From positions 1 to 64,000 of the forward strand of contig NZ_KZ984550.1 of assembly GCF_003574445.1 (NCBI RefSeq): a DNA stretch of 64,000 bases, given 5' to 3'. The notes under the pieces are model-generated. The model saw nothing but the letters and a program-made list of their open reading frames with translations. It ran no database searches and was not told where the DNA came from. This DNA comes from Streptomyces sp. YIM 130001. Its GTDB lineage: Bacteria > Actinomycetota > Actinomycetes > Streptomycetales > Streptomycetaceae. Below are positions 54,309 to 61,745 of the stretch, piece after piece. Position 1 is the first letter of the stretch. Every line of letters begins with the position of its first letter. Both the position numbers and the translations under genes were made by a program.

Positions 54309-55235
54309 ATGACGACCGACACCGGACTGAACCCGCCCCGGGCCGGCCACGCCGGCGAGCGCGACCGCGGGAGCAGGCGACACGACGACGTCGAGCGGAG
54401 AGCGGCGCGGCGCCGGGCGGCCCTGCACTGGGTGGCCGTGCACTCCCTCGCGATCGCCGCGTCCCTGTTCTTCGTGCTGCCCTTCGTCTTCGTCCTGCTC
54501 ACCGCGGTGATGAGCGACGACCAGGCACTGACCCGCGAACTGTGGCCGCACACCTGGGAATGGGGCAACTTCGCCGAGGTGTGGAACACCCCGGGCTTCC
54601 TGACCTGGTGGCGCAACACGCTGCTCTACGCGGGCCTCGGCACCGTCCTCGCAGTCGGCTCCAGCCTGCCCGTGGCGTACGCCCTGGCCAAGTTCCGCTT
54701 CCGCGGGCGGAATCTGATGATGATGGTGGTCATCGCGGCGATGATGCTGCCACCGCAGGTGATCATCGTCCCGATGTATCTGTTCTGGGCGAAGCAGCTG
54801 GATCTGGCCGGCACCCTGTGGCCGTTGATCATCCCCTTCGCCTTCGGCAACGCCTTCTCCATCTTCCTGCTGCGCCAGTTCCTGCTGACGATCCCCCGCG
54901 AGTACACCGAGGCGGCGCGGATCGACGGCTGCGGCGAATTCACCACCCTGCTGCGGGTGGTGCTGCCGATGGCGAAACCGGCGGTCGCGGCAACCGCCCT
55001 GTTCCACTTCTTCTACTGCTGGAACGACTACTTCGGACCGCAGATCTACGCCTCGGAGAACCCGGGTGCCTGGACGCTGAGTTACGGTCTCGAATCGTTC
55101 AAGGGAGCACACCAGACGGACTGGAATCTGACCATGGCGGCCACGGTCCTCGTGATGGCCCCTGTGATCATCCTGTTCTTCTTCGCACAGAAGGCCTTCG
55201 TCGAAGGCGTCACGCTGACCGGAGTGAAGGGCTAG
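54309..55235 (+). CDS. Sugar ABC transporter permease, MalG type
   Basis: The 308-residue partner permease has six membrane segments and the EAA loop EYTEAARIDGCGEFTTLLRVVLPMAKP. The N-terminus is charged (RDRGSRRHDDVERRAARRR). The start ATG is 3 bp after the MalF-type stop codon. The pair should form the channel for the sugar bound by the upstream lipoprotein. Confidence 0.95.
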   Translation: MTTDTGLNPPRAGHAGERDRGSRRHDDVERRAARRRAALHWVAVHSLAIAASLFFVLPFVFVLLTAVMSDDQALTRELWPHTWEWGNFAEVWNTPGFLTWWRNTLLYAGLGTVLAVGSSLPVAYALAKFRFRGRNLMMMVVIAAMMLPPQVIIVPMYLFWAKQLDLAGTLWPLIIPFAFGNAFSIFLLRQFLLTIPREYTEAARIDGCGEFTTLLRVVLPMAKPAVAATALFHFFYCWNDYFGPQIYASENPGAWTLSYGLESFKGAHQTDWNLTMAATVLVMAPVIILFFFAQKAFVEGVTLTGVKG

Positions 55236-55240
55236 ACACG

Positions 55241-56506
55241 ATGAAGCTCGCAGTGGTGGGCGGCGGTTCCACCTACACCCCCGAACTCATCGACGGGTTC
55301 GCACGGTTGCGGCGGACACTGCCCGTCGAGGAACTGGTCCTGGTGGATCCGGCCGCCGACCGGCTCGACCTGGTGGGCCCGCTCGCCCGGCGGATCTTCG
55401 CCAAACAGGGACATCCGGCGACCGTCACCACCACCTCCGACGTGGACGCGGGCGTCGCGGACGCGGACGCGGTGCTGCTGCAGTTGCGTGTCGGCGGGCA
55501 GGCCGCGCGCAACGAGGACGAGACCTGGCCGCTGGAATGCGGCTGCGTCGGCCAGGAGACCACCGGCGCGGGCGGTCTCGCCAAGGCGCTGCGTACGGTG
55601 CCGGTCGTCCTGGACATCGCCGAACGGGTGCGCCGCGCCAATCCGGACGCCTGGATCATCGACTTCACCAACCCGGTGGGCATCGTGACCCGTGCGCTGA
55701 TCGAGGCCGGGCACAAGGCGGTCGGACTGTGCAATGTGGCGATCGGATTCCAGCGCCGGTTCGCCGGGCACCTCGGCGTGGACCCGTCCGAGGTCTTCCT
55801 CGACCATGTGGGCCTCAATCACCTGACCTGGGAGACCGGCGTACGGCTCGGCGGCCCGCACGGCGCCGACGTACTGCCGAAGCTGCTCGCCGAGCACGGC
55901 GACGCCATCGCGGAGAATCTGCGACTGCCGCGCCCGGTCCTCGACCGGCTCGGCGTGGTGCCGTCCTACTACCTGCGCTACTTCTACGCCCACGACGAGG
56001 TGGTCCGTGAACTCGGCAGCAAGCCGTCGCGGGCCGCGGAAGTGGCGGAGATGGAACGGCAGTTGCTCCGGATGTACGCGGATCCGGCGCTGGACGAGAA
56101 GCCGGAGTTGCTCGCCAAGCGGGGCGGCGCCTTCTACTCGGAGGCCGCAGTGGACCTCACGGCCTCCCTGGTCGGCTCCGGCGGCAGCCCGTACCAGGTG
56201 GTCAACACCCTGAACCGCGGCACGCTGCCGTTCCTGCCGGACGAGGCGGTCATCGAGGTGCAGGCGACGGTCGGCCACGCAGGAGCGGCTCCGCTGCCCG
56301 TGGCGCGGCTCGACCCGCTCTTCGGCGGCCTGGTCTCGCATGTGACGGCGTACGAGGAACTCGCCCTCGACGCAGCGCTGCGCGGCGGCCGCGACCGGGT
56401 GTACAAGGCGCTGCTCGCCCATCCGCTGGTCGGCCAGTACGAGCTCGCCGACGGGCTCACCGACCGCCTCCTCGCGCACAACCGGGAGCACCTTCCGTGG
56501 GCCTGA
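55241..56506 (+). CDS. Glycoside hydrolase family 4, 6-phospho-beta-glucosidase-like
   Basis: GH4 enzymes use NAD+ and Mn2+ and cleave glycosides by an oxidation-elimination route. Many act on 6-phosphorylated disaccharides. The 421-residue protein begins MKLAVVGGGSTYTPELIDG, the dinucleotide motif of this family. Metal and catalytic residues are in FTNPVGIVTRAL, LCNVAIGFQRR (Cys) and HVGLNHLTW (Asn-His). DETWPLECGCVGQETTG is typical of the phospho-beta-glucosidase branch. It starts 5 bp after the MalG-type permease and overlaps the kinase gene by 10 bp. With a sugar kinase rather than a PTS next to it, the pathway probably phosphorylates the imported disaccharide in the cytoplasm. Confidence 0.9.
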   Translation: MKLAVVGGGSTYTPELIDGFARLRRTLPVEELVLVDPAADRLDLVGPLARRIFAKQGHPATVTTTSDVDAGVADADAVLLQLRVGGQAARNEDETWPLECGCVGQETTGAGGLAKALRTVPVVLDIAERVRRANPDAWIIDFTNPVGIVTRALIEAGHKAVGLCNVAIGFQRRFAGHLGVDPSEVFLDHVGLNHLTWETGVRLGGPHGADVLPKLLAEHGDAIAENLRLPRPVLDRLGVVPSYYLRYFYAHDEVVRELGSKPSRAAEVAEMERQLLRMYADPALDEKPELLAKRGGAFYSEAAVDLTASLVGSGGSPYQVVNTLNRGTLPFLPDEAVIEVQATVGHAGAAPLPVARLDPLFGGLVSHVTAYEELALDAALRGGRDRVYKALLAHPLVGQYELADGLTDRLLAHNREHLPWA

Positions 56507-57564
56507 TCACCACCGGGCCCGCAGGGGCGGGACCGGACGCCGTGGGCGCCGTACTCGCCGTCGACGCGGGCAACAGCAAGACCGATGTGGCCGTGGTCGC
56601 AGCGGACGGCACCGTGCTCGGTTCGGCGCGCGGCGGCGGGTTCCAGCCGCCGGCGGTGGGCGTGGACGCGGCGGTCGACGCGCTGGCCACGACGGCCGGG
56701 CGCGCCCTCGACGACGCTGCCGCCGCGCACGGCGGCGGGCGACCGGCGGTGGCGGTGGTGTCGGCGTGCCTGGCCAACGCCGATCTCCCGGTCGAGGAGG
56801 ACGAGTTGGCGCGCGCTGTCGAGGAGCGTGCGCTCGGTGCGGACGTCGAGGTGCGCAACGACACCTTCGCGATCCTGCGGGCGGGAGTCGACGAACCGCT
56901 CGGCGTGGCCGTGGTCTGCGGTGCCGGGATCAACTGTGTCGGGCTGACCCCGGACGGGCGGACCGCGCGGTTCCCGGCGGTCGGCCGTATCTCCGGGGAC
57001 TGGGGCGGAGGCGGGGGCCTGGCCGAGGAGGCGCTGTGGTTCGCCGCCCGCGCGGAGGACGGCAGGGGCGAGCCGACCGCGCTCGCCCGCACCCTGCCCG
57101 GGCATTTCGGACTGCCGTCGATGTACGCGCTGATCGAGGCGCTGCACCGGGGCCGGATCGCGCCGGCCCGGCGGCACGAGCTGGCGCCCGTGCTGTTCGA
57201 GACGGCCGCGGGCGGGGACGCGGTGGCCCGGTCCCTGATCGACCGGCTCGCCGACGAGGTGGTGGCGCTGTCCACGGTCGCGCTCGACCGTCTCGGACTG
57301 CTCGCCGCACCGGTGCCGGTCCTGCTCGGCGGGTCAGTACTGGCCGCCGGGCACCGGGACTTGGACTCGCGTATCCGTGAACTCCTCGCGGTCCGGGCGC
57401 CGAAGGCGGTGGCCCATGTGATCACGGCTCGGCCGGTGCTCGGCGCGGCACTGTTCGGACTCGACCGGATCGGAGCGCCCGCCGCAGCCCACGCGCGCGT
57501 GCGGGCGCATTACGGACGGGACGGGGGCGCCGGCGTCCCGACAGCGGCGAGCAGCGGCGAGTAG
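56497..57564 (+). CDS. BadF/BadG-family sugar kinase (N-acetylglucosamine kinase-like)
   Basis: The 355-residue protein is an ASKHA-fold kinase. It opens with the phosphate-binding motif VLAVDAGNSKTDVAVV. The second ATP-binding segment is AVVCGAGINCVG, then GRISGDWGGGGGLAEEAL. The adenosine motif is VLLGGSVLAAG. This group includes N-acetylglucosamine kinase and related sugar kinases. The GTG at 56497 overlaps the GH4 gene by 10 bp, so expression is coupled. It is the last gene of the operon. The substrate, glucose, GlcNAc or a beta-disaccharide, cannot be fixed from sequence. Confidence 0.87.
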   Translation: MGLITTGPAGAGPDAVGAVLAVDAGNSKTDVAVVAADGTVLGSARGGGFQPPAVGVDAAVDALATTAGRALDDAAAAHGGGRPAVAVVSACLANADLPVEEDELARAVEERALGADVEVRNDTFAILRAGVDEPLGVAVVCGAGINCVGLTPDGRTARFPAVGRISGDWGGGGGLAEEALWFAARAEDGRGEPTALARTLPGHFGLPSMYALIEALHRGRIAPARRHELAPVLFETAAGGDAVARSLIDRLADEVVALSTVALDRLGLLAAPVPVLLGGSVLAAGHRDLDSRIRELLAVRAPKAVAHVITARPVLGAALFGLDRIGAPAAAHARVRAHYGRDGGAGVPTAASSGE

Positions 57565-57663
57565 CGGCGGACTTCCGGCGGGGGCACCGCGCGGGCCGGG
57601 TGCAGCCTGCGGTGTCGCGGGGGCTTCGGCGGGAACCGAACTGATCCGGATTTCGTATTGGAA

Positions 57664-57686
57664 GGCAGGTACCACAGGCAGGTACC
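57664..57686 (+). repeat. Direct repeat of GGCAGGTACC upstream of the glnX-like gene
   Basis: Two perfect 10-bp copies (57664-57673 and 57677-57686) are separated by ACA, giving a 13-bp period. They lie about 150 bp before the start of the sensor gene and could be a regulator site. Confidence 0.5.
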
Positions 57687-57834
57687 GGGAGCTGTGGAGA
57701 GGCATCGATCCGAACAAGATCGCGCAAACGCTGGTGTCGATGTCGGTCCCTGCCGCCATACTTGGCGGCCGGGCCGTCCTTCCCCACCGCGCAGGGGACG
57801 GGCAGGACCGTCAGCAGACCGAGGGGGAGGTCGA

Positions 57835-59283
57835 GTGACACACCCGCCGAACGGCAGCACGGCGCCACCGGGCGCGCCCACGGTGCCCGCCGTGCCGCCG
57901 CAGGCGTCGGCGCCGCCGACACCACCGCCGGCGCCCGTCCTGCCCGAACGCCGCAGCGCCTGGAACGAGTCCACGGACCGGCTGCGCGCCGCCGCGACGA
58001 CGGAACCGGGCAGGCTGCGCATCATCGGTGCCGTACTCGCCGTGCTCGTCGTCGTCTTCGGCGCTCTGGCGTCGTGGCAGATGTCCGGGCGCTCGGCCGC
58101 GGCGGACGACGTACTGAACCGCAGTCAGCCGCTGAGCGCGGACGCGGCATCGATCTACCGCTCGCTCGCGGACGCCAACACGGCCGCGGCGAGCGGCTTC
58201 CTCGCAGGCGGCCAGGAGCCGGCCGACGTCCGCAAGCGCTACCAGGACGACCTCGACATGGCCGCGGAGAAGCTGGCCACGGCAGCGTCGAACAGCAAGG
58301 GTTCGCAGACGACCACCGACCAGCTCACACAGCTGGGAAAGCTCCTCCCGGAGTACGCGGAGCGCATCGAGACCGCCAGGACTTACAACCGCCAGGGCCT
58401 CCCCCTCGGCGGCGCCTACCTGCGCGACGCCAACGACCTGATGCAGAAGCAGATGCTCCCCGCGGCCAAGAAGCTCTACGACGCGGAGAAGAAGCAGCTC
58501 GACGCGGACTACGCGGACGCCAGGTCCTACCCGTGGGCGGCCATCGGCCTCGGCGTGGTCGCGCTCGGCGCACTCGGCTGGGCCCAGCGCCGCAACTACC
58601 GCCGTACGAACCGGGTGTTCAACCGCGGCCTGGTCACCGCCACCGCGGCCGGCACGGTGGCGCTCCTGTGGCTGTCGGTCGGCCACACGATCGCCTGGTC
58701 GAACCTGAACGACAGCTATGACAACGGCGTCCGCTCGCTCAACGTCCTCAACGACGCCCGGGTGAGCACCCTGCAGGCCAGGAGCAACGAGAACCTGACC
58801 CTGGTCGCCCGCGGCGCGGTCACCGTCCCGGACGGTCCGAACGAGGGCAAGGACGCCTACGACGTGGACTACCAGAAGCAGATGTCGCAGCTCGGCACGG
58901 GCGGCGAGCGCTCCGGATTCCTCGGCAGCGCCCGGCAGTTGGCCGACGATTCGGCGGGCATGCTGCACGTGGGCCAGGCGGCCGACGCCGTCGCGGAGTG
59001 GCAGAAGCGCCACAAGTCGGCGCGTGACGCGGACACCCAGGGCAACTACGACGCGGCCCTCGCCCGGGTGATCGGCGACGACAACCCGACGGGCGACTCC
59101 TTCGACAAGGCGGACAAGGCACTGGAGAAGGCACTCGCCCACGAGCAGAGCGACTTCAAGGACGCCGCCGAGAGCGGCAGGGGCGCGATGACCGGACTGC
59201 CCGTGGGCGCCGCGGTCCTCGCGGTGCTCGGCGCGGCGGGTGCGGTGCTGGGTATCGGACGCAGGCTTTCGGAGTACCGGTGA
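57835..59283 (+). CDS. glnX: GlnX-like four-helix membrane sensor protein
   Basis: The 482-residue protein has a Pro-rich cytoplasmic N-terminus (about 60 residues) and four membrane helices (about 62-82, 232-251, 265-283, 455-475). Two large outside domains (about 83-230 and 284-453) are all-helical and resemble chemoreceptor sensor modules. Only about eight residues follow the last helix, so it has no signalling domain of its own. The gene order sensor, binding protein, (extra protein), PknG matches the mycobacterial GlnX-GlnH-PknG amino-acid sensing set, and GlnX is proposed to pass the signal to PknG. GTG 57835 has GGGGGAGG just upstream. Assignment rests mostly on context and topology. 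Confidence 0.8.
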   Translation: MTHPPNGSTAPPGAPTVPAVPPQASAPPTPPPAPVLPERRSAWNESTDRLRAAATTEPGRLRIIGAVLAVLVVVFGALASWQMSGRSAAADDVLNRSQPLSADAASIYRSLADANTAAASGFLAGGQEPADVRKRYQDDLDMAAEKLATAASNSKGSQTTTDQLTQLGKLLPEYAERIETARTYNRQGLPLGGAYLRDANDLMQKQMLPAAKKLYDAEKKQLDADYADARSYPWAAIGLGVVALGALGWAQRRNYRRTNRVFNRGLVTATAAGTVALLWLSVGHTIAWSNLNDSYDNGVRSLNVLNDARVSTLQARSNENLTLVARGAVTVPDGPNEGKDAYDVDYQKQMSQLGTGGERSGFLGSARQLADDSAGMLHVGQAADAVAEWQKRHKSARDADTQGNYDAALARVIGDDNPTGDSFDKADKALEKALAHEQSDFKDAAESGRGAMTGLPVGAAVLAVLGAAGAVLGIGRRLSEYR

Positions 59284-59294
59284 CAGGGGGCGAC

Positions 59295-60284
59295 ATGACC
59301 AGGACCGGGACGACCCGAAGGCTCGGGAGGCTGCGCGGCTGGGGCGGTGTGGCGGCGATGGCGGTGGCCTGCGCGCTCACTGCCCTGATCGCGCTGCTGC
59401 CGCTGGGGGGCGGCGACTCGGGTGTCCCCGCGGGCAGTTCGTCCGGGAGCGCGCGGGCGGAGCAGGCGCGGGCCGAGGAGTGCGAGGAGCCGGAGCGCAG
59501 CCTGCCGGCGTCGGGCGCCGACGGCCCCACGATCAAGGACATCAAGACCCGCACCGACAAGCCGAACAAGCTGATCGTCGGCGTCGACCAGAACAGCTAC
59601 CGCTGGGGATACCGCAACCCCGCCACGGGCAAGCTGGAGGGCTTCGACATCGACCTGGTGCGCGCCATCGCCGAGGACATCCTGGGAGACCCGGACGACG
59701 TCATCTTCCGCGCCGTACCGACCAATCAGCGGGTGCCCGCGATCCAGTCCGGCCAGGTCGACATGGTGGTCCGCACCATGACGATCAACTGCGACCGCCT
59801 GAAGGAAGTCGCCTTCTCCACGGCGTACTTCGAGACCGGCCAGCAGCTGCTGGTCCCCGAGGACTCGAAGATCACCGGGCATGACGAGTCGCTGGCCGGC
59901 AAGAAGCTCTGCACGGCGGCGGGTTCCACGGCCCTCTCGGAGCTCGAGAAGGAGGCGTACGGTGCCGATATAGCCACCACGGTGCCGAACCAACTCGACT
60001 GCCTGGTAAGGCTCCAGCTCGGCGACGTGGACGCGGTGGTGACCGACAGTGCGCTCGCCGCGGGCCAGGCCGCGCAGGACCCGACGGTGTCGCTCGCGGG
60101 AGAGCCGTTCACCAAGGAGTACTACGGCGTGGCGATGAACAAGAAGGCCCCGGATTTGGTACGCCGGGTGAACCAGATCCTGGAGGACTTCCGCAAGAGC
60201 GACTGGGACAAGTCCTACGAGAAGTGGCTCGCCGACGACCTGAAGAACGTGGACGGGCCCCCGGCACCCAAGTACCAGGACTGA
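59295..60284 (+). CDS. glnH: GlnH-like extracellular amino-acid-binding protein
   Basis: The 329-residue protein has an N-terminal membrane segment (about 17-37) that may be an uncleaved anchor or a lipoprotein signal (AVAC). After a low-complexity linker comes a family-3 solute-binding domain: LIVGVDQNSYRWGYRNPATGKLEGFDIDLVRAIAEDI, then VPTNQRVPAIQSGQVDMVVRTMT. It has several Cys (ECEEPE, NCDRL, LCTAAG, DCLVR) that may pair. There are no permease or ATPase genes nearby, so it most likely senses rather than transports. In mycobacteria GlnH binds Asp/Glu-type amino acids and works with GlnX and PknG. A GTG at 59280 overlapping the previous stop is an alternative start. Confidence 0.87.
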   Translation: MTRTGTTRRLGRLRGWGGVAAMAVACALTALIALLPLGGGDSGVPAGSSSGSARAEQARAEECEEPERSLPASGADGPTIKDIKTRTDKPNKLIVGVDQNSYRWGYRNPATGKLEGFDIDLVRAIAEDILGDPDDVIFRAVPTNQRVPAIQSGQVDMVVRTMTINCDRLKEVAFSTAYFETGQQLLVPEDSKITGHDESLAGKKLCTAAGSTALSELEKEAYGADIATTVPNQLDCLVRLQLGDVDAVVTDSALAAGQAAQDPTVSLAGEPFTKEYYGVAMNKKAPDLVRRVNQILEDFRKSDWDKSYEKWLADDLKNVDGPPAPKYQD

Positions 60285-60398
60285 CCCGGCCGCCGGGAGC
60301 CGTCGAGGCACAAGGGGCGGAGCACGGACACCAGCGAGGACAGAACAGCCACGTACGGCCCGGCAGCAGGCCCGGTCCGGCACAGCGAGAGGTGATCG

Positions 60399-61745
60399 AT
60401 GGGCGTCGCGGGATCCTTCCCCGGCTCGGCGGGCAGTCCCGAGGGCCCCGTCATGGACCGGGACGAGGTGGACCGTGCGCTGGCGCGCCTGGACGCGGAG
60501 CACGAGGCCGTCGAGACGTCCCTGCTCGCGCTCCAGGACCACGCGGGCCGCAGGCTTCTGGAGGGCGCCGAACTGACCGGCACCACCCGGGACCGCTGGG
60601 CGGTCACCGATCAGGCGGTCTCCCGGCTCTGGTCCTACTTCGACGCCTACACCGCGGCGTTGGCGTCGGCCCGCGAGCTGCGCGCGCGCAGGCGCTGGCC
60701 GAGCCGCGACGATCTGAGTGAGCTGACCGAGCGGCTGCAGGGACGCTGCGTGACGGTGGCAGGCAGTCCCGCGCAGGCGGGCGCACCGGGTTCGATCACC
60801 GGTCCGGCCAAGCTCTCCGAGCAGTACTCGCTGACCGAGCTGGTCGACCGGATGAACGAGCTGTACGCGAGTTCGCTCGACATGGTGGTGGCGGCCGACG
60901 CGGTCTGGTCGGCGCTGCCGGCCCGGATAGACCTGCTCGCGGCCGAACTGGGCCGCACCCGGCAGCTCGCGGCCTCCGTGGGCGTGCGTCCCGGCGAGCA
61001 TCCGGCCGGTGACGACCTGGAGCGGATCACGGCCGAGCTGACCACGCTGCGCTCGCAGGTGGTGTCCGACCCACTGGCGTTCTGGCGTACGGCGACCGGG
61101 AGTTCGGCCCCCGGCGGCGGGCGCCCCGACACCGAGAGGTACGACCGGGCGGCGCAGGACCTGGAAGAGGTGCGGCGTGAGATCGACGCCGTGCTGACGG
61201 TGCGGCAGGACGCGGAGCTGCGCCTCGGCCGGCTGCGCGACCTGCTGTCGCGGGCCGACCGCACCCTTGCGGAGGCCCGTTCGGCGCGCGGCGAGGTGCT
61301 CGCGAAGATCGCCGCCTCCGAGGTGCCGGCGGTCAGCGGACCGCCGACGGCTCTGCAGGAGCAGCTGGCGACGGCCGCCGAGTACCGCAGGACCGCACAG
61401 TGGCACCGGCTCTCGCCGCTGCTGGAGTCCCTCGAACAGCGCGCGGAGGACGAACTGCACCGGGCACGCGAGTCGTTGACCGCGGTCACCGCCCCGCTGG
61501 CGGTCCGTGCCGAGCTGCGCGGCCGCCTGGACGCGTACAAGGCGAAGGTGGCGCGGCACGGTGCGGCGGAGGATCCGCTGCTCATCGAGCGGTACGACGC
61601 GGCCCGCCGGATGCTGTGGAGCGCCCCGTGCGATCTGCGCGTGGCCGAACAGGCGGTGCTGCGCTACCAGCACGCGACCGCCGAAGTGCTGGCCCCCCGG
61701 GTGCCGAACCAGGGCGGGCCGACCGACCGTAGGGGGGAATCTTGA
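60399..61745 (+). CDS. Cytoplasmic coiled-coil protein in the PknG operon, unknown
   Basis: The 448-residue product has no signal peptide or membrane helix. It is rich in Glu, Arg, Ala and Leu with long helical stretches (about 19-60, 230-300 and 315-400) that look like coiled coils. A short Pro/Gly region occurs near 115-130 and 205-225. I recognise no named domain. It lies between glnH and pknG in the same direction, and its stop overlaps the pknG TTG start (TTGA), so its production is tied to the kinase. This member is absent from the mycobacterial set as I know it. It may be a scaffold or substrate for PknG, which is inference only. ATG 60399 has GAGAGGTG upstream. Confidence 0.82.
   Translation: MGVAGSFPGSAGSPEGPVMDRDEVDRALARLDAEHEAVETSLLALQDHAGRRLLEGAELTGTTRDRWAVTDQAVSRLWSYFDAYTAALASARELRARRRWPSRDDLSELTERLQGRCVTVAGSPAQAGAPGSITGPAKLSEQYSLTELVDRMNELYASSLDMVVAADAVWSALPARIDLLAAELGRTRQLAASVGVRPGEHPAGDDLERITAELTTLRSQVVSDPLAFWRTATGSSAPGGGRPDTERYDRAAQDLEEVRREIDAVLTVRQDAELRLGRLRDLLSRADRTLAEARSARGEVLAKIAASEVPAVSGPPTALQEQLATAAEYRRTAQWHRLSPLLESLEQRAEDELHRARESLTAVTAPLAVRAELRGRLDAYKAKVARHGAAEDPLLIERYDAARRMLWSAPCDLRVAEQAVLRYQHATAEVLAPRVPNQGGPTDRRGES

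Noticed and set aside
53169..55112. Minus-strand open frame of 647 codons opposite the ABC permeases
   Set aside because: It is a shadow frame full of His/Gln/Glu/Arg repeats, while the plus strand encodes two normal permeases.
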